Shown here one piece after another: positions 8,936-17,984 of a DNA stretch of 64,000 bases (within the stretch, counting starts at the first letter, position 1; the number at the start of each line of letters is the position of its first letter). This DNA comes from Pseudoips prasinana (lineage: Eukaryota > Arthropoda > Insecta > Lepidoptera > Nolidae): contig OX621237.1 in NCBI GenBank assembly GCA_951640165.1, positions 6,014,001 to 6,078,000 on the forward strand, given 5' to 3'. The translations under genes and the position numbers were made by a program. The notes beneath the pieces were generated by a model. The model had not been told where the DNA came from and searched no databases. It saw only the letters and a program-made list of their open reading frames with translations.

Positions 8936-10853
8936 GGTACTCAGATCTCTGATTTTCATGGGTCGTGTTAGAGCACGTGTTTTTAGGTCTGCCCTCCAAA
9001 AGGGCTTCTTCCACTTGAGTGCCACTAGTATGTACCGACCTGAGGCAGAGTTGAGGTGGCCCAGCACTCTGGGTATCAGACTGGGTGGCGGAAACAACCA
9101 TGCCAGTCGATAGTGCCAAGATCTGCTGAACGCGTCGTGAAAGCAGGCGTTCGAGTCTAGCAAGTCTAAAGTAACATAGTTTGTTACCACGTGAGCGGTC
9201 CGAGACGCGAACAAATCTATGTCTGGTGTTCCCCACAGGTAGAACAGTTTTGTGGTTGCTTCTACCGTGAGATGCCACTCTGAGCCGGCGCGATTGCGCG
9301 AGAGGTGGTCGGCTTCGGTGTTGTACAGTCCCGGTAGATGGTGGGGGAGAAGTACAACATTGAAGTGGTCTACTAGATCCAGCAGTTTTTGAGTCAGACC
9401 CAGCAGTTGCCGTGACCGGGTTCCTCCCTCGTTCCTTATATAAGAAACTACTGTTCTGTTGTCGCTCTGAACAATTACTGTCGAGTCTTTGAGCAACGTT
9501 GCTCTGGAGGATATGGCGGCTATCACTGCATACATCTCTTTCAAATTGCAGTGCCATTTTCTCTGGTGGTGTTCCCATGACCCTTTCATTTCGTTGTTTA
9601 CAAGGGCTCCCCATTGAATGTCCGACGCGTCGGTAATGACGTGGTTCGTGGCCATTCTCTGAGGATGAATTGGTGTCCTCTGATTGATGTTCTCTAACCA
9701 CCACTCCAGCTCTGTACGTACCTCGTCCGGATACTGCCTTTGTAAGTGAGAATAACTCCTGAGCTTGTTGCTGTGGTACTGCAGGATTCGGCAATGCAAC
9801 CTTCCCCGGTAGGTGATGAAAGTCGCAAAGTTGAGGTGTCCTAAGAGGCGTTGCGCCTGCTTTAGGTTCCAACTGCCGGTTGCAAGTCGCACGAGCAAAT
9901 TCTGACGAATTCTCTGTATTTTGTCCAAGGGCAGGGACTTTGTGTTGGATTTGGTGTCCCAAACGATTCCTAGAAACTCTATTAATCTCGTCGGCGTCAC
10001 AACCGATTTTTCCATATTTATCCACCAACCTAAGCTGGTCAGAAACCGTATGGCTATCTTTACTTGAGCGTCCAAAACGTCTCTGTCCTGGTGTACGAGC
10101 AGATAATCGTCTAGATAAACCACTAGTCGCAGACCGTTCTTGCGAAGTATTTGGGCTGTCCAGTTTGTTACTGAAGCAAAAAATCCTTGGTGCTGCAGCT
10201 AAACCGAAGGGCAGACAAGTCATCTAAAGTAGACGACCCTGATAACTGATCCGGAGAAATCTTCTGTGCTGCTCTTTTATTGGTAGATGATAATAGGCCT
10301 GGCTTAAATCCAGTTTTACCATCCAATCTCCACGTTGTAAGAACTTGGGTACTTGCTGATGATGGAAAAGATGAAATTGCCTCGGTTTCATGTATTGATT
10401 CAACGCCTTGAGGTTGAAAATTGTTCGACTTTTTCCATCGGTTTTGGGAATTATAAACAGCGGAGATATGAAAGACGGTGTCGGGGGAGCGGGTTCTAAA
10501 ACTCTCAATTGAATTAAGTTCTGAATTTCGATTGACATTAAACGTGCTGTTGGAGTTTGAAATTTTGCTAAAACCTCCAAGGTTGGAAGAACCAATGGAG
10601 GTGTCTTGTTGAAAGGAATTCGTACACCTATTATTAGTTTCAATATTACGTTGGGTGCATTGAAATGAGTCCAGGTGTGTCGATAGAGTCTTAGACACCC
10701 GCCTGAAAATCCTGTCAAGTCATTTATTTTTACTACTCGACTTTCTTCCCTTTTTGTACTTGCTTCCCCTTCCCCCCATCTTCTTGGCTGAGGAATTATT
10801 TGGATAATATCGCTCAGAATCTCTGATTTCGGCTTGTTTAATTTTATTGGCAT
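8846..10853 (-). pseudogene. Reverse transcriptase and RNase H of the DIRS element, broken
   Basis: The frame from 10853 shows the fingers (FIIPKTDGKSRTIFNLKALN) and motif A (VKLDLSQAYYHLPI). A TAG at 10224-10226 then stops it, and the next codon in the same frame begins MTCLPFGLAAAP, motif B. A second lesion follows at the A6 run 10178-10183, where the reading shifts to the frame with the catalytic YLDD (VVYLDDYLLVH). RNase H follows with its acidic residues in ITDASDIQWG, LKEMYAV, VQSDNRTVV and the TEADHLSR end. After that comes a conserved tail (GTPDIDLFASR, FPPPSLIPRVL) found in DIRS polyproteins. One nonsense change and one single-base indel thus separate this from an open frame. Function in life: copying element RNA to DNA. 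Confidence 0.88.
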
Positions 10854-11911
10854 TTTTCCTGACTCGAAATGGCTTTACATTGGCAGTGGAAGTTGAGGGC
10901 ACCGGTGATTTGGGCCGAATATGGGTAGCAGATGGTGTCTGCTTTTGTAATTTATCTATACCACCAATTTTTTGTATATATGCCGTTAATAAGCTGGGGT
11001 TAAACATATAATCACACGAAGGGGGTATTTTCTCTATATCTTCTCTGATATATCTATCCTTTAAATTCTTTAAGAGATCCCTACGGCGTAATTCTATCAC
11101 CTCGGCTCGCTTACCGCAAATTATCTGAAGGATATCGTGAGAAACTGTCTTATAACCAGAATCATTACCAAATAGCTGTTTCAATTTTTCATAAACGGAG
11201 GAAGCATTAAGCTGAACATCAGAAGAATTTGACCAATCAACAAGGCTTTGTAAGGCAGTATTAACGAATTCGTTTTGTGCCAAAAGGGCATTAGATAACG
11301 CAGCAAAACTACGTTCCATCTGGAACCAACGTAATGGACTAAAAGGGTCTTCAAGACGTCGAAGCCCGTAATTCCGTAAAAGCTGGAAACGCTGCATACT
11401 TTTTCTGAACCTCTGTATAGCGCACTGCGTTCCACTCCAGCGTGTCAAATCTTTGCATATCTTTAATTTTGTCCACACGTGTCTGAATTGCTTTCGGTAC
11501 CGTAGGTTCCTTTACCGAAACACTCAAATCTACAAAACTACCTACTTCTATTACTGGCGGACGTAAAAACTGTTCGCCAGTCGTTGTCGACTTTTGAATG
11601 GAAGTTGAAGCTAGATTAGACACATTATTATTACAAATTGTTGGTATAGGTAAGTGTGAGGGCGGTGCTGCCGGTGCAAAACCAGTAATAGCATGATTCG
11701 AGGTTAAAATATTATTCACATGACTCACCAATTGTTGTGACAATAAGTCAAACCTTTCATCCAGATCTCGCGACCAGTCCCGCTTTCGGCGTTTCCTTGG
11801 TGGTCCTTCATGTTGATTCTCTGACGAATCCGATGAAATATCCGAAGAACTCGAACCACAATCGTCACTTAAAGTTTTATTTTGATTAGGCGCTATAACC
11901 TCGTCACTCAT
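10720..11911 (-). pseudogene. gag-like ORF1 of the DIRS element, frameshifted
   Basis: The N-terminal part (11911 to about 11350) is acidic and serine-rich, then has a basic PPRKRRKRDWSRDLDE stretch that may be a nuclear signal, followed by a likely helical region. It runs out of frame near 11350-11400. The continuation (to 10720) is in another frame, starts around YGLRRLEDPFSPLRW and ends in a basic lysine-rich tail (KKGRKSSSKNK), as expected for a nucleic-acid-binding structural protein. A single indel would explain the break. No zinc knuckle is seen. It is assigned by position as the first ORF of a DIRS element. The 3' end overlaps the RT frame by about 130 nt. Confidence 0.72.
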
Positions 11912-12063
11912 TGTTGAAAGTTTGAGGTTTCAAAAAACGGAAGACAAACAATGCTTGTTTGAAATTAACTTCTACTTTAAATCTCGAAGTTATATTTTAA
12001 CAATTAACACTATAAAAATAAATTTTAAACTTTTTAACGACTGCACGCGTGGAAAAACGACGC

Positions 12064-12240
12064 AACAATGACACAATATGGCGGTTTGTCTTTGCTTGTC
12101 AGTTTAGTTCCAGAACGGATCATAGGGGGCGCTGGAGGCGCGGTTTAGGAAACGGAAGTAGACAAATTTAGCGACCTGCACCGGAAATCAGACGATGTAC
12201 TCTCATAATGGACTTCGGACGTCCATCGGAACACATAATA
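12064..12240. repeat. Right inverted terminal repeat of the DIRS element
   Basis: Inverted copy of 7498-7648, starting at AACAATGACACAATATGG, then an outer segment GGACGTCCGAAGTCC in reverse followed by CGGAACACATAATA. The outer segment is complementary to the second half of the internal complementary region. On the minus strand this is the upstream end of the element and so should hold its promoter. Confidence 0.88.
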
Positions 12241-12659
12241 ATATTTTTACACTGTGATTATTTATTTGAGTGGTGACTATCATTTTATTAATTACTATAA
12301 TAATTTTACATCTTAAAACTATTAATAATCGATATTAGACTTTCAAATGGTTGTCACTGATAAAAATATAAATAGGGTAGGAGAATTATTAAAGAGGCAT
12401 TCTTTGTACGACGGGAGATGAGAACGTTACTCTGTTCGATTAAATAGTTTTAATGTCCAGAACCTACGAGTGCGTAATAAATTATATGTTAGTGTATGTG
12501 ATGTTTATGTAGTTGTAGAATAAGTGTATATGTATCTATATATTTTTTTTGGTTTATTGCAAAAAACTGTACAAAAGCGGACATAATGCCAAAGACATTC
12601 TCTACCAGACGACCTTTGGGTGATACAGAGATAATATAGTAAGTGCACTATAGTATATT
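12241..12659. other. AT-rich flank of the DIRS element, nothing recognised
   Basis: No ORF of note, no copy elsewhere in the window that I can see, and no clear hairpin. The T-rich run near 12540-12560 may mark the start of another repeat. Confidence 0.3.
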
Positions 12660-13166
12660 AGTATATAATTACTCTAATTGGACCAAATCCCGTGTTCATG
12701 CCCGCTTGAGTATGTTTCGCCGGACCGTCTCAACTGGGTCGTGTTGAAACCGGTAGTAGATGAATCCACTGAGTTTGTTTCGCTGGGTCTTCTCAGTTGG
12801 GGCGCATTGGATCCGGTGGTAGCATTAAAGCGCGACCGTCGTTATTAACACAAGGTCCGTCATAATAATAATACCTTTAATATAGACAGAACCATTGACA
12901 ATGTGTAGTAAAAATATTAGACTTAAACTAGAAAATTAAACATAATCTCTTGACAATAACTTGATACGAGCTAGCTAAATATCATTGCTATAATAAAATA
13001 AATTTAATAAATGTTTTCATACAATGTGTACCTTAATATCTATGTTACTAGAAATAATATCTAATGTATACAACTAGATTACTACAAAAATGTTCTGACT
13101 ATTTACAAGCGCTTTTTTAAAGTCTACGTGAATAAAAACTTTTTTTATTTTATTTTATTTATTTAT
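12660..13166 (+). mobile_element. LINE 3'-end derivative, family L1, with internal deletion
   Basis: It contains GTTTGTTTCGCTGGGTCTTC joined to TCAGTTGGGGCGCATTGG and GATCCGGTGGTAGCATTAAAG. A long 3' tail follows, ending in TTTAAAGTCTACGTGAATAAAAAC and T-rich ATTTTATT repeats. In the coding copy at 31662-32706 the first block is RT-coding and the second is 3' untranslated, about 690 bp apart. This copy therefore carries a deletion that removes the end of the ORF. The same junction occurs at 22570 and 40235. It cannot encode protein and must depend on its parent LINE. Confidence 0.75.
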
Positions 13167-13828
13167 TCTATAGATATATCATAAAATTTTATGGAAAGGG
13201 GTACAATCATACAAAAGAAATACAATCATATAACTACCATACTTACTTAACTACATACTGTAATATATACATAAACTGTAATATTAAAATTCAATCTTTA
13301 TTTCTTTGAGAATACGATCACGCGTTTTTTTTAATGTAAACCGAGTATTATCCTTTACAGCTCTGTGTAAATAAAAAAAAAATTCACTATAAGGATATTT
13401 TATACTAACCTCTAACTGTTTTAATCGGTCCGCCATTTTCTCTCACTACTGTTGCCACGCTAGAAAATATAGTCGTTAGTTAGCATAATGCTGTTTCTGA
13501 CTCTTTAATTACGCAACTATGTGTAATGTCGAAATAACGTATGTTACCGAGAAAGCTTGTAATAATAGCTTGCAAACTTTCCACTCGTAAAGGTTGGTTA
13601 TTATAGCTAAAATATTTTCTCTCAGTAAAAGTAACTATGCTGAAGGAAAAGTAGCGTTAAAAAGTTACGAACTGTTAATGGTTTCCTCTTATTTACAAAT
13701 AGAACACGATTACGGTTTATAGTGTTCGCGCCGTTCTATTTTCGAAATAATTAAAAGTTATGACAACCTCGATGGTATAGAAGCTTTGAAAATCGGGTCA
13801 GGCGAAAAAGTGTTATTAGTCCTAATAA
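13167..13828. other. No gene recognised
   Basis: AT-rich sequence with a T-rich repeat edge at 13140-13165. I see no coding frame, splice signals or copies elsewhere in the window. Confidence 0.3.
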
Positions 13829-13829
13829 C

Positions 13830-14085
13830 AAAATGAACGCTGTTCCCTACCTGGGAGCAGCGTTCATTCGCTCATAGAGCAGCCTAACTGGTGAAGTAAC
13901 TCCACCTTACAGAAGACATTACTTCATAATAACATTAGTAACTTAATGTTGCATTTCTGCGTATGAGTAAAGTAGCCAGAGCTCATCGGGGTGGCGAGAA
14001 GGATCACCACATGTTCGTTGACTTCTTTAAGGCCACCTGCCTCTCCAATGAAGTTACGAGTGTCCATGGGCGGCAGTGACACATT
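13830..14085 (-). repeat. Dispersed repeat family I, diverged minus-strand copy
   Basis: Reading on the minus strand gives GTCACTGCCGCCCATGGACACTCG, then blocks matching ACCTTACTCAC... and GAAATGTCTTCTGTAAGG, and ends at GAGCGAATGAACGCTG. The same order is seen at 26885-27180 and 49465-49765. It ends with a small hairpin (13834-13847 with 13852-13865, one mismatch). Non-coding. Confidence 0.6.
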
Positions 14086-14477
14086 TGCTCGAAATTAAAA
14101 AATAAGATTTTTGCAATACCGAACGGATTTCAGTACCTAATTAAATACATTTCTGCATAAATATACCTCAATGGGTTGATGTCACAACTTTGTCCGGACT
14201 ATAAATTAGTGACGGATGAAACGGGCTGCATGTCTGTACGTTAATAATAAGCACGTTTTAAATAAGCTTTTAAATTTCTCGGGTGGTTTGTGCTCAATTA
14301 CAGTGAATGTGTTTTTATGTATTATTCCTATTTATATCAGCGTAAGGGCTTTTATTTTTAGAAGGTTTCGTGTTTATCAGCGGCTTCGCGTCTTTGGTTA
14401 TTCACGTAGTTTCAGGAAACATCCATAAAACGAACCCTCTCATGCATCTATCCACCTCACTGAGTTTGTCGTTTTAT

Positions 14478-14555
14478 TTGGGAGATGGCTATAATAGCCA
14501 GGCCTTTGTCCAGCAGTGGACGTCTTTCGGCTCATATGATGATAATGATGATACA
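14478..14555 (+). repeat. End of a GTCCACTGCTGGACA-type repeat
   Basis: CCAGGCCTTTGTCCAGCAGT followed by GGACGTCTTTCGGCTCATATGATGATAATGATGAT is the characteristic terminal block and ATGATG tail of this family. Confidence 0.7.
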
Positions 14556-14821
14556 AAGAGTAAATATTATATGAAAATCCTATATTGCTCTCTTTAATAT
14601 ATAGCCTGCTTTTAATGAACTTATTTCCATTTCCTTTCGATGCAGACTCTGTAGCAACTTCAACTTAACGCTATCTCAGTGACATACAATTTGAAAATCT
14701 TAATCACTTTAGATAACTACTTTTGATAATAGAACCTCTTAAATGGAGGCCGAACGTTTAATATTAGGTTCAATCGAACTGTATTCAGTCTACTTAGTAA
14801 AAGTTAACTGACTTATCGTAT

Positions 14822-15185
14822 GGGCAGTGGTTACCCTAGTGTCAGAGTTATTCAAGCCGCCTAGTAGGCCTCTGAGATGGCTTAACGACTGTTGTCTAAT
14901 GACTACAACTGTTACCAACAGTTTAACGTGCCCTCCAAAGCATATAGGCAAGGGTTACTCTGCTGTCAGAGTTGTTCAAGCCGCCCAGTAGGCCTCTGAC
15001 ATGGCTTAACGACTGTTGTCCAAATACTACAACCGATACCGTCATCTTAACGTGCCCCACAGAGCACGGAGACGCTCTGAAATTAAATTATTTTGGTGGT
15101 AACCCATCTATGGACTGACTGCTAGCCTAGTTGCTTAACCTCGCCGGTCACTTACAAACCGGTGAGAACAAATGACTGGGAACGC
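14822..15185 (+). repeat. Dispersed repeat family J with a tandem duplication
   Basis: Two adjacent units of about 120 bp (roughly 14827-14946 and 14947-15069) share CAAGCCGCC, AGTAGGCCTCTGA, ATGGCTTAACGACTGTTGTC and TTAACGTGCCC blocks. They are followed by a single tail (ACCCATCTATGGACTGAC, GCCTAGTTGCTTAACCTC). A single-unit relative lies at 34205-34385 and a fragment at 63400-63480. No coding frame is conserved. Confidence 0.65.
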
Positions 15186-15639
15186 ATCAATATGTGAATA
15201 AAATAACCGTATAGATACATGTACGTATAGAGTAGTTTAATATGCATTGCGGTACAGCTTGTATCAAAACCGGACCAACTCGGCTATCTAAATGTTCTAG
15301 TTTCAACAACAACCTTCAATGTAGAGCACATCAGATAAGATCTCATTTCATTACCATAAACATAGTATTGTTAATCTCGTAGAATGTGGAAATGTATACA
15401 CACCAATCTGTCTTTGTTTCTTTCTATTAAATTCAACGGAAAACCACGAATGGGGCCATTTCGTTTTTACATTTTCATGTTGGCAACATTGTACTGTGCT
15501 CTACCACCATTACAGAATGAAATATTACCTAAGTAGGAAATCACAATGAACGCTTAAAGTCGTCCAGAGTTTCAAAAGTAAATAGAATATGAGATTTATA
15601 TTTTAATATCAAGAGCTGTAGTTATTTTACTTGGGTATG

Positions 15640-15928
15640 CTGAGATGGTTTGGGCATTTAGAAAGGATGAATAAAAGAAAATTGACAAAAGAAATATACC
15701 TGGCCTGTGTGAATAGTACAACCGGAAGGGAAACACCTGGTAGAACATTCCATGACCAAATCGGAAATGTTCTTAAGAAATGCCTGGTCAGAAGTACCTA
15801 AACCGGCGGGTATGTATAAAGAATATAATGACAGTAAATGCGGCAAAAGAGGCGTTCAAAGATCGTGACAAATGGAAATCCGTTGTCTCTGCCTACCCCT
15901 GTGTGAAGCAGACGTGAGTCTATGTATG
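15640..15928 (+). pseudogene. 3' remnant of a non-LTR retrotransposon, RTE-like tail
   Basis: One frame reads LRWFGHLERMNKRK, LTKEIYLACVNS, GRETPGR and then a broken end where a stop interrupts the DKWKS-like block. GHLERM followed by a glycine/arginine-rich GR stretch is typical of the C-terminus of RTE-clade LINE proteins in insects. Minus-strand relatives lie at 34546-34850 and 45195-45325, and all share a final VCM-type end before TATGTATGTA repeats. It is 5'-truncated and non-functional. Confidence 0.7.
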
Positions 15929-15931
15929 TAA

Positions 15932-16227
15932 TCTATACATATAATAAAATCGTAAGAAAGTCAAAACTGTACATTGAATATTTTTTAAAAAGGATACTTG
16001 GGGCGTGATCTACAATCGATATCGAAGCCAAAAATATAGTTTTTTGAATTTTTGTCGGTTTGTCTGTTTGTATGTCTGAGCTAAACTCAAAAACTGGATT
16101 TACTTAAAATTTTGCATGAATAATAAGAGGTTGGGTCAACATATACGCTACATATTATCACGCTATCACCAACGGGGGAGCTGATAATTTATAAAGTAAC
16201 GCGGGTAAAACCGCGGGGCACAGCTAG
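15932..16227 (+). mobile_element. Non-autonomous Helitron, family H1, complete
   Basis: It starts TCTATACATATAATAAAATCG after A and ends in GCGGGTAAAACCGCGGGGC and then ACAGCTAG before T. A small GC hairpin followed by CTAG and insertion between A and T are the diagnostic ends of Helitrons, which transpose by rolling circle and make no target duplication. There is no Rep/helicase coding sequence, so it relies on a parent. It abuts the LINE remnant on its left. Confidence 0.9.
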
Positions 16228-16896
16228 TGTAAATATAAAATTAAGAGTTAGTTACTTTCCGAAATATTTCACTGTGTGTGCCTGACTAAAACCTTATGTT
16301 TACTTAATTTTAAGTACCTACATGTTCTCTATATATAATTAATTAATTATAATAACTAGTGTAATGTTTCTATGGGTTAATAATTATGTATATTACATGT
16401 AGGACGTATGTATACGTGTAATTATGAGTAATCATAATGGTTAGTTATTAAAAAAAACATTTATGACTATGCCTAATAAACCTTGTAGTAGAAGGACGCC
16501 AAAACTTGTAGTCCGAAGTATAATCACCTATATCAAGCGTTATTAGAGCACATATTATTGCGTTCACACATAGGTATTAGAGAGCTCCTAATGGGCACTA
16601 ATCCATCTCAGTCGTGCACTTCCATTTCCCCGGGACGTGAAGGAACGTTCGGTCATTCTGAACGGCAGATATTTCATAGTAGATGGGAAAAAATCTATGG
16701 CACAAATAAATGGAAAGACCTAAGAGAGCAAGGAATAGTCAGCCTTATCGGAAGATCAGCGCTGCAGAATCATTGATGCAGTCATGATTTTCTGTTAGCA
16801 AGATAATCGGTTCATCTTGTATCTTATTCGTCTTATGATAAGAGAAGATTTTGATTTATTAACTAAACAGTAGAAAATCATAAATTTATTCTATTA

Positions 16897-17216
16897 CTAG
16901 CTGTGCCCCGCGGTTTAACCCGCGTTAAACTTTTAAATTATCACAGCTCCTCCCCCGTAGGTGATACCGTGATAATATGTAGCCTATATGTCGACCCGAC
17001 CTCTTAGTAATTTTCATGCAAAATTTGAAGTAAATCCATGCAGTACATTTTGAGTTTAGCCCGGACATACATACAGATAAACAGACAAACAGACAAAAAT
17101 TCTAAAAACTATATTTTTGGCTTCGATATCGATTGTAGATCACGCCCCGAGTATCCTTTTTAAAAAATATTCAATGTACAGTTTTGACTTTTCTACGATT
17201 TTATTATATGTATAGA
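16897..17216 (-). mobile_element. Non-autonomous Helitron, family H1, complete, minus strand
   Basis: On the minus strand it starts TCTATACATATAATAAAATCG and ends in CGCGGGTTAAACCGCGGGGC, then ACAGCTAG. It has the same internal order as 15932-16227 and lies in the opposite orientation, about 670 bp away. Confidence 0.9.
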
Positions 17217-17277
17217 TTTAGCGCCGGTGGATCTATTTATGAATTACAAACAACTTACTGATGTTTATTAACTAAAA

Positions 17278-17461
17278 TCATACTAATATTATAAATGCTT
17301 AAGTTTGTGAGTATGGATGTATGGATGTTTGTTACTCTTACATGCAAAAACTACCGGACGGATTTTGATGAAACTTTGTATTAATATAGCCTATATATTT
17401 TGTAACACATTGCCTATAATTTATAAAGTTTAATACTGGTAAAATCGCGGGGCACAGCTAG
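17278..17461 (+). mobile_element. Non-autonomous Helitron, family H2
   Basis: Starts TCATACTAATATTATAAATG after A and ends CGCGGGGCACAGCTAG before T. Internal landmarks are TTTGTTACTCTTACATG, CGGATTTTGATGAAACTTTG and TGCCTATAATTTATAAAG. Relatives are at 24699-24891, 43086-43275, 44579-44771 and 60964-61145. It is short and non-coding. Confidence 0.85.
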
Positions 17462-17862
17462 TATGTTATAACTAAATTTGATCACCACCACAATGATTCA
17501 CATCACCTCCGTGACCGCCACATTTTCCGTGTCAATAAATATAAATAAACAACATAACAACTCAATTTAGAAAAAATGCGTGAATATAAAAATAAACTTT
17601 TTCGTTATTCTAATTCAACGTACTTAATATAATTTCTGATGACTTAATTCTTTAAAAGGTGAATCCCCTGTTGGAACATCGTATAACCTGTAATTTCTTA
17701 ACAAAACAAGGATAACAAAGGAAGCGCGGAGCAGTCTCTGGATTGAAATATTCCACGTGATTACGTTTCGTTTAACACGGAGGCGTATAAGCTCTCATTC
17801 GAGATCACTCGACATAATTAACGCTAACATTGAGTTATTTACACGCCCGCATGCGGATACGA

Positions 17863-17984
17863 CGATTGACGTGCCTAATTCTTCAATTATTTACTTGAGT
17901 ATTAGGATATGCGATAAAATGCATGAGATTACAAATGAGAAAGAAAAAAAACATTATTGATTACGATGATTGGTGTGCCTATTT
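17863..17984 (+). repeat. Tandem repeat, units left of the endonuclease-type retrotransposon
   Basis: One complete unit begins at GATTGACGTGCCTAATTC and contains TTGAGTATTAGGATATGCG and TACAAATGAGAAAG. A second unit begins at GATGATTGGTGTGCCTA and is cut there by the retrotransposon. Matching units continue on the far side of the element at 21580 and on the minus strand at 22195-22336. The period is about 100-130 bp. Confidence 0.78.

Larger units (their letters stand above)
7441..12240 (-). mobile_element. DIRS-type tyrosine-recombinase retrotransposon, about 4.8 kb, inactive
   Basis: The element has inverted terminal repeats (7441-7648 and 12064-12240) and an internal complementary region (7689-7787). 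On the minus strand it has three overlapping frames: gag-like (11911 to 10720), RT/RNase H (10853 to 8846) and tyrosine recombinase (about 8935 to 7935). This order, the lack of an aspartic protease and DDE integrase, and the repeat layout are those of DIRS1-type elements. These elements are thought to replicate through a circular intermediate and to integrate with a tyrosine recombinase. The core of the two inverted repeats differs at about one base in 148, suggesting recent insertion. Even so, the genes carry one in-frame stop, two frameshifts and a gap in the recombinase. Confidence 0.92.

Noticed and set aside
8935..10223. First 430 codons of the long minus-strand frame that ends in the recombinase
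   Set aside because: After the opening motif B residues this frame is out of register with the RNase H frame and shows no domain. The real coding sequence there is in the frame of 8846-10123.
9880..10227. Plus-strand ORF of 115 codons
   Set aside because: Lies antisense to the RT/RNase H frame of the DIRS element and has no recognisable domain.
16558..16776. 72-codon plus-strand ORF
   Set aside because: It has a plausible composition (SRWEKIYGTNKWKDL), but no family is recognised and no second copy is seen. It is not strong enough to call a gene.
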